A stretch of 64,000 nucleotides of DNA from a virus. The notes under the pieces were generated by a model that made no database searches, was not told the DNA's origin, and saw only the letters and a program-made list of their open reading frames with translations. Each line of letters opens with the position of its first letter. Within the stretch, counting starts at the first letter, position 1. Positions 8,209 to 16,523 of the stretch are shown piece after piece. The position numbers and the translations under genes were made by a program. The DNA lies in IMG/VR virus record IMGVR_UViG_3300012988_000016, positions 124,001-188,000 of that record. One strand, written 5' to 3'.

Positions 8209-9284
8209 TGATGAACAGTTTAGAGGATCTGAAACACGCTGGCGTCAACGTCCACCTGATCTGCACTGGAGCAGGTGCGGGCCTTCAGCAGCTGCTATGG
8301 GAGGTGCCTGGCAGCTCCGCTTACCTGTCAGGCTGTAGCTTCCCCTATCGTCCGGAAGAGACGCAAAAGACCTTGGGTTTCGTTCCAGACAGCTATTGCT
8401 CCGCCGAGACGGCGATCGATCTGGCGTGTGTGGCGTATCAGCGAGCTTTCAGCTTCGGCGGCAAGAAGCCGATCGGACTGGGTTTGACCGCCTCTGTGGC
8501 GAGCGAGAAAGAGCATCGTGGGCATCACCGAGTGTACGCTTGTGTGATTTCTGACGATCATGTGTTCTCCCACCAACTGACTATTGAGAAAGGGGTGGGG
8601 CAGAAGAGACGCACGGCTGATGGCCAGGTGTGCGATCATATTGGACTCAGCCTGATCTTTCAGGCAGCCGGTTTGGGGGAGTTCAATGTCGTCGAAAGCT
8701 CTGATGCTGCTCTCGAACGCTTCTTTGCCCACCCATTCTTCCTCCACAATGGTGAACGGTTGTCTCAGCCTCCTGACAAGATGGTGCTGATGCCAGGCAG
8801 CTACAATCCTCCACATCCAGGTCACATTGGACTATCGAAAGTGGTGGCCGGCAAGTCGAAGTTGCCCTGCATCTTTCATGTCACATCGGACGGTCCACAC
8901 AAGAAAGCGTTGACCCTGCAGGACTTGCTCAAACGATCCAGGATGCTCCGAGGTCACGATCGTCTCTTCACCCGAGGCGACGCCCTCTATCTCGACAAGG
9001 CTCGCCGTTTCCCCGGAACCCCGATCGCGATGGGGTCTGACTCGCTGCAACGCATGCTGGATCCCAAGTGGGGTCAGGAAGTGGCGCCAATGCTGTACGA
9101 GATGGCACAGCTGGGCACCACCTTCTACATCGCCAACCGTCCCGTAGACGGCAAGGTGCTGACGATGGACGACGTGTTGACCAACTCCAGCATCAAAGAC
9201 CTGAATCTCATCGATCAGCTATTTCACGAGGTGCCAGGCTTGTGGGACTTCAGCTCAACCGAGATTCGAGCCAGGTCCAAATGA
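8208..9284 (+). CDS. PncC (CinA C-terminal)-NadD-like nucleotidyltransferase fusion
   Basis: 358 residues. The N-terminal half resembles the nicotinamide-nucleotide amidase domain (PncC/CinA-C): CTGAGAGLQQLLW, then the glycine/serine-rich LGLTASVAS and HRVYACVIS strands. The C-terminal half is an adenylyltransferase: GSYNPPHPGHIGL matches the NadD GxFNPxHxGH nucleotide loop and FSSTEIRAR the closing SSTxIR motif. Together these would deamidate NMN to nicotinate mononucleotide and adenylate it, two consecutive NAD-salvage steps in one polypeptide. Substrate could instead be another nucleotide. Tandem ATG codons at 8208/8211 leave a one-residue ambiguity. Confidence 0.82.
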   Translation: MMNSLEDLKHAGVNVHLICTGAGAGLQQLLWEVPGSSAYLSGCSFPYRPEETQKTLGFVPDSYCSAETAIDLACVAYQRAFSFGGKKPIGLGLTASVASEKEHRGHHRVYACVISDDHVFSHQLTIEKGVGQKRRTADGQVCDHIGLSLIFQAAGLGEFNVVESSDAALERFFAHPFFLHNGERLSQPPDKMVLMPGSYNPPHPGHIGLSKVVAGKSKLPCIFHVTSDGPHKKALTLQDLLKRSRMLRGHDRLFTRGDALYLDKARRFPGTPIAMGSDSLQRMLDPKWGQEVAPMLYEMAQLGTTFYIANRPVDGKVLTMDDVLTNSSIKDLNLIDQLFHEVPGLWDFSSTEIRARSK

Positions 9285-9439
9285 ACCTGTACTTCGGCGA
9301 TAGCGGGGATCTCTACCCTGGCATCCGAGTCCTGTGGCGACACACTCCCAAGGGCGGCTACGGCTTCGTGATGCGGATACCGGTCACGGTTTTGAGCAAG
9401 ACTGCCAAGCGATGCGTGGTCAAGATCGGCGCTACCTAG
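9281..9439 (+). CDS. hypothetical 52-residue protein
   Basis: 52 residues from ATG 9281, overlapping the stop of the PncC-NadD gene (ATGA). It is a short beta-rich sequence (VLWRHTPKGGYGFVMRIPV). Coupling to the upstream stop is the main argument that it is real. Confidence 0.6.
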   Translation: MNLYFGDSGDLYPGIRVLWRHTPKGGYGFVMRIPVTVLSKTAKRCVVKIGAT

Positions 9440-9451
9440 CAGGAGATCTCA

Positions 9452-9529
9452 GTGCCGTACCGATCCCTCATCCTACCCAAGACGATGGTGGGTACTGTTC
9501 CGCACATCGAGCTGCCGGTTCAGCTCTAG
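9452..9529 (+). CDS. possible 25-residue micro-ORF
   Basis: GTG 9452 is preceded at 5-6 nt by AGGAGA, one of the better Shine-Dalgarno matches in the window, and opens a 25-codon frame ending in TAG. It fills the gap between the 52-residue gene and the convergent minus gene. Reality is uncertain. Confidence 0.35.
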   Translation: MPYRSLILPKTMVGTVPHIELPVQL

Positions 9530-10167
9530 GTCAGTATCGAGTCAGTCAGCTGATCCCATGCCGATGTTCGGATGAGGGGTTCAGATGGTTCGATTGGAGT
9601 ATCTTCTGACAGTTGTGGTTCTGGGAACATTCGGGACAATGCATAATTTCTTCCCTCAGCCATCACCTCGTTGAATCGATCAACTGTGCTCTCATATTGA
9701 GACATCTCTTCAGAGGTTGGAGCTCGATATCTTTGAAGAAATAGATCCATGTTTTCGGACGTTGGACCATGCCCAATCTCTTGCAGGGCTTCTTGTTGTG
9801 TGAGTGGGACCCTCCTGTAGAACACTTCGATATCGCTATCCCCATACATAGTTGCACAATACGTTGGTGTAACAGATTGTATCTGAACCAGCAATAAGGT
9901 TTCTCTCAGGAGGGCAAGTGATCCTGGTATCACCCAAGCCATTTCCCGATCATCATACATATAAGCGAATCGACTCCATACATCGAGCAGACTCAACAAC
10001 GGTACTTTGAAGACTCTCCCCATGCCATGATGACTAGCTAATGTCAGAACGGAGGCTTCCATTGAAGACACTCTCAAAACTCGTCCGTCCACATCCAACC
10101 ACCAAGTCCCGATCAGATCCTTTGGATTCCTATAAAAATTGACCAGCTGTTCGTCAGTCAAAGGCAT
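9526..10167 (-). CDS. hypothetical protein
   Basis: 213 residues. The N-terminal 90 residues alternate like a beta-barrel (TWWLDVDGRVLRVSS) and the rest is helical. No family recognised. The start is confirmed by GGTGTA exactly 9 nt upstream of the ATG. Confidence 0.72.
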   Translation of the reverse strand: MPLTDEQLVNFYRNPKDLIGTWWLDVDGRVLRVSSMEASVLTLASHHGMGRVFKVPLLSLLDVWSRFAYMYDDREMAWVIPGSLALLRETLLLVQIQSVTPTYCATMYGDSDIEVFYRRVPLTQQEALQEIGHGPTSENMDLFLQRYRAPTSEEMSQYESTVDRFNEVMAEGRNYALSRMFPEPQLSEDTPIEPSEPLIRTSAWDQLTDSILT

Positions 10168-10176
10168 GTTGTCACC

Positions 10177-10182
10177 TACACC
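10177..10182 (-). promoter_or_regulatory. GGTGTA start element
   Basis: GGTGTA on the minus strand, 9 nt before the ATG at 10167. Proposed phage promoter core. Confidence 0.5.
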
Positions 10183-10211
10183 GGTAATCTGCTTGTCGAC
10201 AGGCCCAGTGG

Positions 10212-10511
10212 ATGGACCTCGACAAGCGTTGGGAGCGAAACTTCAGGGCTCAGCAGCGACGACAGAAACTCAAGGAACGGGCAGTCCAGCACCTGGGCGG
10301 CAAATGCCGACTCTGCCCGTATGACCGCTGCTTGGCGGCTCTTGAGTTCCACCATCCTGGGCAAAAGGACTTCGAGATCAGCCGTAAGTCGAGCTGGGAA
10401 GCCATCTTGCCCGAGTTGGCACGTGTCATTCTGGTTTGCAGTAACTGCCATCGGGAGATCCACGCCGGCCTGTACCCTCAGTACTTGGATGACGGCGTGG
10501 ACTGGGACTGA
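10212..10511 (+). CDS. HNH endonuclease
   Basis: 99 residues. It shows the compact HNH (beta-beta-alpha metal) nuclease pattern: CRLCPY, then LEFHHPG with the general-base histidine, then CSNCHREIHAG with the Asn/His end of the motif, the two CxxC pairs holding a structural zinc. Such stand-alone HNH proteins in phages act as nicking or homing endonucleases or in packaging; there is no terminase beside it here. Confidence 0.85.
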   Translation: MDLDKRWERNFRAQQRRQKLKERAVQHLGGKCRLCPYDRCLAALEFHHPGQKDFEISRKSSWEAILPELARVILVCSNCHREIHAGLYPQYLDDGVDWD

Positions 10512-10517
10512 ACGCGA

Positions 10518-11069
10518 TCATTTAGACAATAGGTGAGGTGCCACTTCTGCAAACAAGTTCTGAGCTTCTGGTGAGAAATCTTGCAGGGCTTCCGCTGTCT
10601 TAAGCGCTATCTTTGCAACTTCAGATGTGGGCTTGTCAGGCATGTCTCGACTGATATCCAAGACCTTTCTTTGGGCTACCAAAGAATTCACTACCCGCCT
10701 ATTAACCGCTGCCATAGAGGCGTGATTTAGTTCTTCGTTGTCAACTACGATTCGGTAAAATGACCTTACTCCCTTTGTATGACCCGTGGGCTTAAAGCAA
10801 TGAGTGACAAGTCTCTCTTGTTCTAGAAGGTACTTTCTAGCTGAATTGACGGCAACTTTTAAGGCCTTCAAATCGGTATCGGACATGGGTTCTTTAGCTA
10901 GGGCCCAATGAATCAAGTCCAAAGTTAGTCCTTGCTTAGGGTACTTGTCGCGAGCCCACTTGAACAGTGCACAGATATTCTCACGACGTTTCTTGGTAGA
11001 GCTCGGCTTGAATCTACCCTCTTTGATGGCCTTAGCCAGAGGTCCATTGATATCTTTAGGTGTAGGCAT
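10518..11069 (-). CDS. hypothetical protein downstream of J-domain gene
   Basis: 183 residues from ATG 11069, which overlaps the end of the upstream J-domain gene by 14 nt. Lysine-rich and helical; the middle part could be a winged-helix-like fold but no motif is firm. Being coupled to the J-domain protein suggests a joint function. Confidence 0.68.
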   Translation of the reverse strand: MPTPKDINGPLAKAIKEGRFKPSSTKKRRENICALFKWARDKYPKQGLTLDLIHWALAKEPMSDTDLKALKVAVNSARKYLLEQERLVTHCFKPTGHTKGVRSFYRIVVDNEELNHASMAAVNRRVVNSLVAQRKVLDISRDMPDKPTSEVAKIALKTAEALQDFSPEAQNLFAEVAPHLLSK

Positions 11070-11760
11070 TAGCGTCTTTCGATTGGTGTCGTTGTAGTAA
11101 TTTCCAGGCAGATTGGACTCGGATAAATTGATTCTTGTCACCCCCATGATCAGGGTGATGCTTGCTACTCAGGGCCTTGTACTTGCCACAGACTTCCGAC
11201 CAAGGGCTATCTTTAGAGCACCCCAACACTTGCAACGCTTCTTGCAACGCTCTATTTGAGCGTCCCCTACCGGTCATGAGGAAGGCTTCCTTTGCCCTCT
11301 GATTACGGAGGCTGTCCACAGTTGATTTGTAACGTGCTAGGGCATCCGCAATCGCATCTCGAAATCCCTTATCAGCCTCTTCTAGTCTAGGATCGTGACC
11401 TATCAGAGGGGTGAACAGTACCTCTGCTGCAATCACACAAGCGTAGTTGTGCCCGTATACAGCCAATCTAGACCGATTGGGTTTTAGGGTAACTTTAGCC
11501 TTGGCCCTAGACTTGACCTTGATGTAGGTAGCCAAGTCTGGGCGTCGCAACAAGATCGCTCGATTATAGTCAGAGTCGAGATTATTGTTGTGCTTTGATA
11601 TGCCTGCCTTAAGCCCTCTACTGGACAAGTGTGTAGAACCCTGCGATATCAAAGTGTCCGCCACCTTGATCATCTCAGAAATGACCCTATTGTTTTCTTC
11701 TGGATCGGCTTCTGCGTGACGTACGTACGCAGTAGAAAGGTCAGCTTCAGTCACATCCAT
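11056..11760 (-). CDS. J-domain (DnaJ-like) protein
   Basis: 234 residues. The last 60 residues are a J domain: the helix LGCSKDSPWSEVCGKYKAL, the HPD signature in KHHPDHGG that stimulates Hsp70 ATPase, and a final amphipathic helix. No G/F region or zinc domain follows, so it is a type III J protein that would recruit host DnaK to a phage client. The N-terminal 170 residues are unrecognised. GGTGTA lies 12 nt before the ATG. A second C-terminal J-domain gene lies at 44990. Confidence 0.82.
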   Translation of the reverse strand: MDVTEADLSTAYVRHAEADPEENNRVISEMIKVADTLISQGSTHLSSRGLKAGISKHNNNLDSDYNRAILLRRPDLATYIKVKSRAKAKVTLKPNRSRLAVYGHNYACVIAAEVLFTPLIGHDPRLEEADKGFRDAIADALARYKSTVDSLRNQRAKEAFLMTGRGRSNRALQEALQVLGCSKDSPWSEVCGKYKALSSKHHPDHGGDKNQFIRVQSAWKLLQRHQSKDANAYT

Positions 11761-11772
11761 TACGACACCCCA

Positions 11773-11778
11773 TACACC
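11773..11778 (-). promoter_or_regulatory. GGTGTA start element
   Basis: GGTGTA on the minus strand, 12 nt before the ATG at 11760, inside the 103-nt gap after dam. Confidence 0.5.
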
Positions 11779-11863
11779 GCAAACAGGGCCCTATCTGGTG
11801 AGGACGATTCGATTTTTCTACAGCCAAATTAGGCTACAAAGTACCCTAAACAGCTGGCTTAGA

Positions 11864-12688
11864 TCACGACACCACCAACAACTCAGCAATCGCCCCGCGA
11901 CCGTCCGCCTTGCTGTTGATGCTGCGGCGAGCCATCACCTCTCGTATTTCGAACCCCTCGTACAGCTCTCGAACGAGCGGAGTGTTTGAATTGGACAGCA
12001 CCACTTTGACGCCACGGTCAGCCAAATCTCGGAACACCCCAGACAGGCGCTTCTGAGCCGCAAGCCCGAACCCCACCTCTGTGTAGGAGGCGAAATTGGA
12101 CGTCGGATTTAGTGGCACGTAGGGAGGGTCGAAGTAGACCAAATCCCCTGGTTGGGCTAGCTCCAAGCCGTTTGCGAAGTCGCCTTGATGGATCTCCACC
12201 CCCTGCAAGGCATCGCTGCATGCGAGGATGTTCTGCTCATCAAATAGCTTAGGAGGGGTCTTGAAGGCACCGAACGGGACGTTGAAGTCCCCTCGCTTGT
12301 TGACTCGGTAGAGGCCGTTAAAGCCCGTCTTGTTGAGGTAGATCATGCGAGCGGCACGAGTCACGTCGTCCAGCTGCTTGGGGTCCTTGGCCCGCCACTC
12401 TAGGAACATCGGCTTGTCATATTGGAGTAGTTTGAGTTGATCCATCAGCTGTTGGGGCTGGTCTCGAATGACCCGATAGACCGTCACCAACTCAGCGTTC
12501 CAATCGTTCAGGCGAGCTTGCTTGAACTGCAACATCGAAGCTAGGTGCCAGAATACCGCCCCACCTCCAGTGAAGGGTTCGAAGTAGGTTTCGATCTTCT
12601 CTGGGAAGACCTTGAGTATTTCGGGCAATAGTTGGGTTTTCCCGCCCACCCATTTGATGGGAGGCTTGGGTGCTTTCACGTCAGACAT
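11864..12688 (-). CDS. dam: Dam-type DNA adenine N6-methyltransferase (D12 class)
   Basis: 274 residues, the usual Dam length. PPIKWVGGKTQLLPEI is the N-terminal PxxxxGGK signature, FEPFTGGGAVFWHL is motif I (AdoMet binding) and YFDPPY is catalytic motif IV. The family methylates adenine, usually in GATC, and protects phage DNA from restriction or tunes host regulation. Specificity cannot be read from sequence. It is coupled to the upstream minus gene ending at 12681. Confidence 0.93.
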   Translation of the reverse strand: MSDVKAPKPPIKWVGGKTQLLPEILKVFPEKIETYFEPFTGGGAVFWHLASMLQFKQARLNDWNAELVTVYRVIRDQPQQLMDQLKLLQYDKPMFLEWRAKDPKQLDDVTRAARMIYLNKTGFNGLYRVNKRGDFNVPFGAFKTPPKLFDEQNILACSDALQGVEIHQGDFANGLELAQPGDLVYFDPPYVPLNPTSNFASYTEVGFGLAAQKRLSGVFRDLADRGVKVVLSNSNTPLVRELYEGFEIREVMARRSINSKADGRGAIAELLVVS

Positions 12689-12971
12689 GTTTTACCTGAT
12701 ACCTAGCTAGCAACACATACTCACAGTACTCAGATTGAGTATGCAGGTAATGTGTCACCGTTTTGGGAGATTGAAACTTTAGTTCGAACAAGCGAAGGTC
12801 GGGCCGTCGTTTTTGCTCTGGGGTTGAGTGCCAAAGCATGACGGATTTGCGATTCTCAACCCACCAGTTCCATGGGGTGGTGCGTCGCCATTGCCTCAGA
12901 GGCGAACCACGTAGCAATGCGGCGAATGCTCTGGCGCCGACTATTTGGCGCAATTCGTCTAGGTCAGACAT
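12681..12971 (-). CDS. hypothetical protein upstream of dam
   Basis: 96 residues from ATG 12971, chosen because it overlaps the stop of the upstream gene. Arg/Trp-rich (LRQWRRTTPWNWW), ending in a histidine- and tyrosine-rich tail. It overlaps the start of dam by 8 nt. Function unknown. Confidence 0.65.
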   Translation of the reverse strand: MSDLDELRQIVGARAFAALLRGSPLRQWRRTTPWNWWVENRKSVMLWHSTPEQKRRPDLRLFELKFQSPKTVTHYLHTQSEYCEYVLLARYQVKHV

Positions 12972-13888
12972 CTGGCCATTGCCTGATTCATCAGTTGAGT
13001 GAGTTGTTCGATGGCAATGCCCGAGCCGGCATTCCTTGGGCTGCCGATGATCATGTCGCCTCCACCCCATTGGTCATTGGCCAGACAGTGTTCGGTCTCA
13101 TTCAGCGTCTTGGTCAGCCGAACCAGGTCCAAAGGATTGAAGTGGTCCATCTTGCCGATGATGTAGGCCATCTTGCCACTAGCCAGCTCTCTGGCGGTGA
13201 CGAAAACCTTGATCCCATCAGAGAACATGCCGGTGCGGGCCTGGGCTCCGACTTCTCGGACCAGCGACCATCGGGGCCCGCCGCCCAACACATCGTAGCG
13301 GGTATCTAGGGGCACCTCATGCCCACGACCGGCGATATGTTGCAAGATCCGGTGTTCGACGTCAGAAATGACGGATCGGAACTCTTGTGGGACTTGGAAT
13401 TGAAGCCGGCCACTAGCTCGGAACTGCCGATAGGGTTCGAACACCCAGGCGAGCTCCCGTAAGGCTGGCATGTCCTTGGGGAACGGGTACGCCCCTGCTG
13501 TGCTATCTAGTGCGTCTTCCATCGCCACCAACCTGTTGAGCAACGGATTGACCGCTCCTTCAGCCAAGTAGTGATGCTTGAGCAACGCCCAGCTGGTGCA
13601 GACGTCTTCATCGCAATCGTTGACGTACACGACTGCTTGCGGGCCCTGCTCATTGCGGAAGCAGCTGAAGAGTCCTTGCCTCAACGCCATCAACACTTGG
13701 CCACATGTCGCTCGGGTGGCGAGCCGGTTCACCTGGTCATGATGGTTGAAACTAGCTCTAGGGGTCAATGGATCAAACCTAGGGCCGCCGCTCACGTAAC
13801 CATCCAGGGCGATTGAAAACCTGGGTGTTCGGGCGATGAACTGTCCCCAAGTGAGCGTCTCAGCCTGATATTGGAGGGAGATCGTCAT
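12959..13888 (-). CDS. possible DHH-superfamily protein
   Basis: 309 residues. ALDGYVSGGPRFD, FNHHDQ and VNDCDEDVCTSW resemble the ordered aspartate/histidine metal motifs of DHH phosphoesterases, and the late glycine-rich WGGGDMIIGSPR could be the DHHA1 loop. The match is looser than in the DHH gene at 1487, so this stays tentative. The start is supported by GGTGTA 13 nt upstream. Confidence 0.55.
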   Translation of the reverse strand: MTISLQYQAETLTWGQFIARTPRFSIALDGYVSGGPRFDPLTPRASFNHHDQVNRLATRATCGQVLMALRQGLFSCFRNEQGPQAVVYVNDCDEDVCTSWALLKHHYLAEGAVNPLLNRLVAMEDALDSTAGAYPFPKDMPALRELAWVFEPYRQFRASGRLQFQVPQEFRSVISDVEHRILQHIAGRGHEVPLDTRYDVLGGGPRWSLVREVGAQARTGMFSDGIKVFVTARELASGKMAYIIGKMDHFNPLDLVRLTKTLNETEHCLANDQWGGGDMIIGSPRNAGSGIAIEQLTQLMNQAMARCLT

Positions 13889-13901
13889 AGGGCCCTATCC
13901 C

Positions 13902-13907
13902 TACACC
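13902..13907 (-). promoter_or_regulatory. GGTGTA start element
   Basis: GGTGTA on the minus strand, 13 nt before the ATG at 13888. Confidence 0.5.
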
Positions 13908-13910
13908 GCT

Positions 13911-14339
13911 TCACAAGCTGGATTCCAGCTCTCGAAGCATCCTCACCATCTGGCGTGCCAGCCTTTGAGTCTTTGGTCGGAGCATCAATTGCATGGTTTG
14001 GAGCAGAATCGGGTCCCTGGCGGCCTTGATCTCCTCTTTGGAGGAATCTTCATCGAGACTAATAGTCTGAAGATTCAGGAACATGTTCAGGACCGATTCG
14101 ACCAGCGACCCTTTGCCCAAGCGTTCCATCGCCAAAATGGTAACTGCGGTAGTCAACACTTCATTGTTGTCCTGACCTTTTGGCGTCTTGAGTTGTTGCT
14201 TGATCAGATTCCCTACAGGTATCATCTGAGTGCCCATCAGCAACTCTTTGGTGTGCTGAACAGAGGTGAGGGTCACCAGATGAGCCACTTCATGGATGAA
14301 GAATTCCAGATCCTCTTCAAGGACATAGCCGCCCTTCAT
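13911..14339 (-). CDS. hypothetical protein with HEVAH motif
   Basis: 142 residues from ATG 14339. LEFFIHEVAHLVTL (His16-Glu17...His20) fits the HExxH zincin consensus, but the protein is short and no third ligand is obvious, so catalysis is unproven. The rest is helical. The frame stays open upstream into the receiver-domain gene; a TTG start just inside that overlap is an alternative. Confidence 0.6.
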   Translation of the reverse strand: MKGGYVLEEDLEFFIHEVAHLVTLTSVQHTKELLMGTQMIPVGNLIKQQLKTPKGQDNNEVLTTAVTILAMERLGKGSLVESVLNMFLNLQTISLDEDSSKEEIKAARDPILLQTMQLMLRPKTQRLARQMVRMLRELESSL

Positions 14340-14364
14340 TATCGGCTTGGTACGAGTCCTAATC

Positions 14365-14736
14365 TTAGCCAGCAACTGAGCACGATTTCCCGACCGCTTC
14401 CAGCAGGTCTGACTTGTGGGCGGGCTTGAACAGCACTTTGGCTGGGCCAACATCTTCCAGTTCTCGAATGGTTTCGAAGGGGGTTCCGGTCACGAAGACG
14501 AAACGACCCGCCATCTCGGGCTTTTGGGCCAGCGTGGCTCGCATCAGTTCCGGCCCCGACAAGCCAGGCATCCTGCCATCGGACACCACGCAGGCGTACT
14601 GTCCTGCTAGGATGGCCTGCAACGCCTTTCCAGAATCGTAGAAGAGTTCCACATCGAAAGCGTTCCCCAACAGGTCCGAGATCCAAAGGGCCGCATCCGG
14701 ATAATCGTCAACCACCAACACTTTGTGCATGACCAT
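14365..14736 (-). CDS. stand-alone response-regulator receiver (REC) domain
   Basis: 123 residues, one complete REC domain and nothing else. VLVVDDYPD provides the acidic Mg2+ pair, VVSDGRMPG the phospho-accepting Asp, FVTGTP the switch Thr and LFKPAH the conserved Lys. With no output domain it would act like CheY/Spo0F, by protein contact. No histidine kinase is in the window, so it probably taps a host phosphorelay. Start 14736 or 14730 (second ATG). Confidence 0.87.
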   Translation of the reverse strand: MVMHKVLVVDDYPDAALWISDLLGNAFDVELFYDSGKALQAILAGQYACVVSDGRMPGLSGPELMRATLAQKPEMAGRFVFVTGTPFETIRELEDVGPAKVLFKPAHKSDLLEAVGKSCSVAG

Positions 14737-14738
14737 CT

Positions 14739-15119
14739 TTACGGCCGGTTATCCGAAGACTTGAGACTTGCTCGAAACGAATCATACTCGTCTTTCATCA
14801 TTCGGAGGTCACCATAGACCGATAAAAATGCAGTGCGGTCAAACACCTCCTCTCCGGTTAGGGCCTCCTTAATCTTCGTGAACCGCTTCAGCATATCATC
14901 GACGCTATAGCCACCTTCTGACCACCGACGTCGTTTAACGGTGCAAAAATCGACCCGATGGCGCCCTAATGGGATGAACGCTTCGGCGAGCTTTGAGCGA
15001 CGCTCAACGGTTTCTAGGTGTACGTCGAAGATCCATTCATAGGACTTTGGCTCCGGCATTCCTGGTTTCCAGCTCCGCTTATAGTCAAGAGCTTCTTTGA
15101 TTTCGGTATCCGTTGTCAT
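14739..15119 (-). CDS. hypothetical protein
   Basis: 126 residues, charged and mostly helical, no motif recognised. It sits between RNase HII (overlap of four bases) and the receiver-domain gene (2-nt gap), as part of one minus-strand transcription unit probably starting at 15772. Confidence 0.7.
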   Translation of the reverse strand: MTTDTEIKEALDYKRSWKPGMPEPKSYEWIFDVHLETVERRSKLAEAFIPLGRHRVDFCTVKRRRWSEGGYSVDDMLKRFTKIKEALTGEEVFDRTAFLSVYGDLRMMKDEYDSFRASLKSSDNRP

Positions 15120-15772
15120 TCATCGAAGCCCAAAGCAGGGGTGTCCTGAGCTATCAATGCTTTGGTGACAGGAGCGTAGCTGCGGCGATGTATGTCGGTC
15201 ACCCCCAGCCTGAGCAAAGCTTGTTGGTGTTCGTCAGTCCCGTACCCTTTATGATTCTGGAATCCGTAGCCAGGGTACTTCTTAGCTAGCTCTACCATCT
15301 GCCGGTCCCGCCACACCTTGGCGATGATGCTCCCTAGCGATACAGCAGGGATCAGGTCGTCCGCTTTGGGTAGCCCGATCGCCTGAGGTAGGATCTTCTG
15401 TCCTTGCCCCTTGAAGCCGTCCACCACCACCAACACATCATCGGGGTCAATGCCCTTCAGCAACTCACTCAGGACCTTCCGGTGGGCTTGGATCAGACAT
15501 TCCCACACCCCGTGCTGGTCTATCACCTTGGCGCTAACCGCTACACGACAGTAGGGGACCGGCTCAGTCTCAGTCCAACGCCGGTAGGCCTGCTCTCGCT
15601 TGACCTCGGACAGCTTCTTCGAATCCCCCACCCCAGGGTCGGTCCAACCCCTAGGTAGGCGGGTGCCCGCCACCACCAAGTCGCCCGCCCAACAGCCGAA
15701 CCCGCATTCATCCGAACCTACGATCCATTGGGCAGTGGAGTTGTCTATAGCAGGATTGCCGGTCGGTTTCAT
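15116..15772 (-). CDS. rnhB: ribonuclease HII
   Basis: 218 residues, the typical size. GSDECGFGCWAG matches the GxDExGrG active-site motif (Asp21, Glu22), DSKKLSE is the second family signature, VVVDGFKG supplies the third acidic residue and SLGSIIAKVWRDRQM the fourth; YPGYGFQNHKGYGT is the typical substrate-binding segment. It cleaves RNA in RNA-DNA hybrids, so it could remove primers or ribonucleotides during phage replication. GGTGTA lies 9 nt before the ATG. Confidence 0.92.
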   Translation of the reverse strand: MKPTGNPAIDNSTAQWIVGSDECGFGCWAGDLVVAGTRLPRGWTDPGVGDSKKLSEVKREQAYRRWTETEPVPYCRVAVSAKVIDQHGVWECLIQAHRKVLSELLKGIDPDDVLVVVDGFKGQGQKILPQAIGLPKADDLIPAVSLGSIIAKVWRDRQMVELAKKYPGYGFQNHKGYGTDEHQQALLRLGVTDIHRRSYAPVTKALIAQDTPALGFDE

Positions 15773-15781
15773 CGACTACAC

Positions 15782-15787
15782 TACACC
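15782..15787 (-). promoter_or_regulatory. GGTGTA start element
   Basis: GGTGTA on the minus strand, 9 nt before the rnhB ATG at 15772. Confidence 0.5.
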
Positions 15788-15788
15788 G

Positions 15789-16154
15789 TCAATCGGCCTC
15801 GAAGGTGCCAAGTTTGGCTATCTCTGATAGGGCGTCGAGATCTTCTTGGTCAGGCACATAGCTGGGATCCGCCATCGCCTCAGCAATCACAAGGATCGAT
15901 ACCCTCAAGGCCGCCATGTCGACCTGTGCATCTGGGTCTCCGCCTTGGGTCCGTCGCACCTTTCTATTGAAGGCGTCAAATCTGCTTTCCGACTCGGCGT
16001 AGACCTGACGGACCAGCGTCTCCACCAAGGCAGGCCCGTCAGGCCCCAACTCATTGGCAAACTTTTGAGCTAGATCCAGGCTGGCCTCTTGGGTCAGCTC
16101 AGCCTGGCGGGTCATTTTTATGAAGCCCCGTGCCTGTTCGATTGTCAGCTTCAT
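15789..16154 (-). CDS. hypothetical helical protein
   Basis: 121 residues, acidic, all-helical, no motif recognised. Its ATG overlaps the stop of the upstream minus gene at 16151 (ATGA). Confidence 0.68.
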   Translation of the reverse strand: MKLTIEQARGFIKMTRQAELTQEASLDLAQKFANELGPDGPALVETLVRQVYAESESRFDAFNRKVRRTQGGDPDAQVDMAALRVSILVIAEAMADPSYVPDQEDLDALSEIAKLGTFEAD

Positions 16155-16513
16155 GGATTCAGAGCTAGAGGACGTTCAGGTCCAGGGTCCGCCTCAAGAG
16201 TGATGTGTTCTCCAGCGAGCAGGAGATGCCGTTCCCGATTGGTGGGTTGGAATTCCAAAGGCGTACCCAACACATAGGCTCCAAATTGAGATTCTGGGAT
16301 GAGCCTGAATCCCTTCTTCCCACTTCTTCCAAGATAAGCGTTGTTTTGAACCAACTGATAGTTCCAAAAACAATCTCCCGACCCACTGATCGCCATGGCC
16401 AGATCGCCTACTAGGAGACGACCCTTCATCCAACAACTGCCCACACGATCTAGATCGTCGGGACCGATACGAACGATCAATCCTTGATAATGTCCACCAT
16501 CACGCCAATTCAT
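16151..16513 (-). CDS. hypothetical protein
   Basis: 120 residues from ATG 16513. The open frame continues to 16726 but there overlaps the signal-peptide gene in another frame, so the shorter start is used. The sequence is beta-rich (YQGLIVRIGPDDLDRVG) and may be a small barrel. Function unknown. Confidence 0.68.
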   Translation of the reverse strand: MNWRDGGHYQGLIVRIGPDDLDRVGSCWMKGRLLVGDLAMAISGSGDCFWNYQLVQNNAYLGRSGKKGFRLIPESQFGAYVLGTPLEFQPTNRERHLLLAGEHITLEADPGPERPLALNP

Positions 16514-16523
16514 GACATCTTCC

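Noticed and set aside
9866-9871. Plus-strand GGTGTA
   Set aside because: It lies antisense inside a minus gene with no plus start downstream; treated as chance, like copies at about 316, 11059 and 37778.
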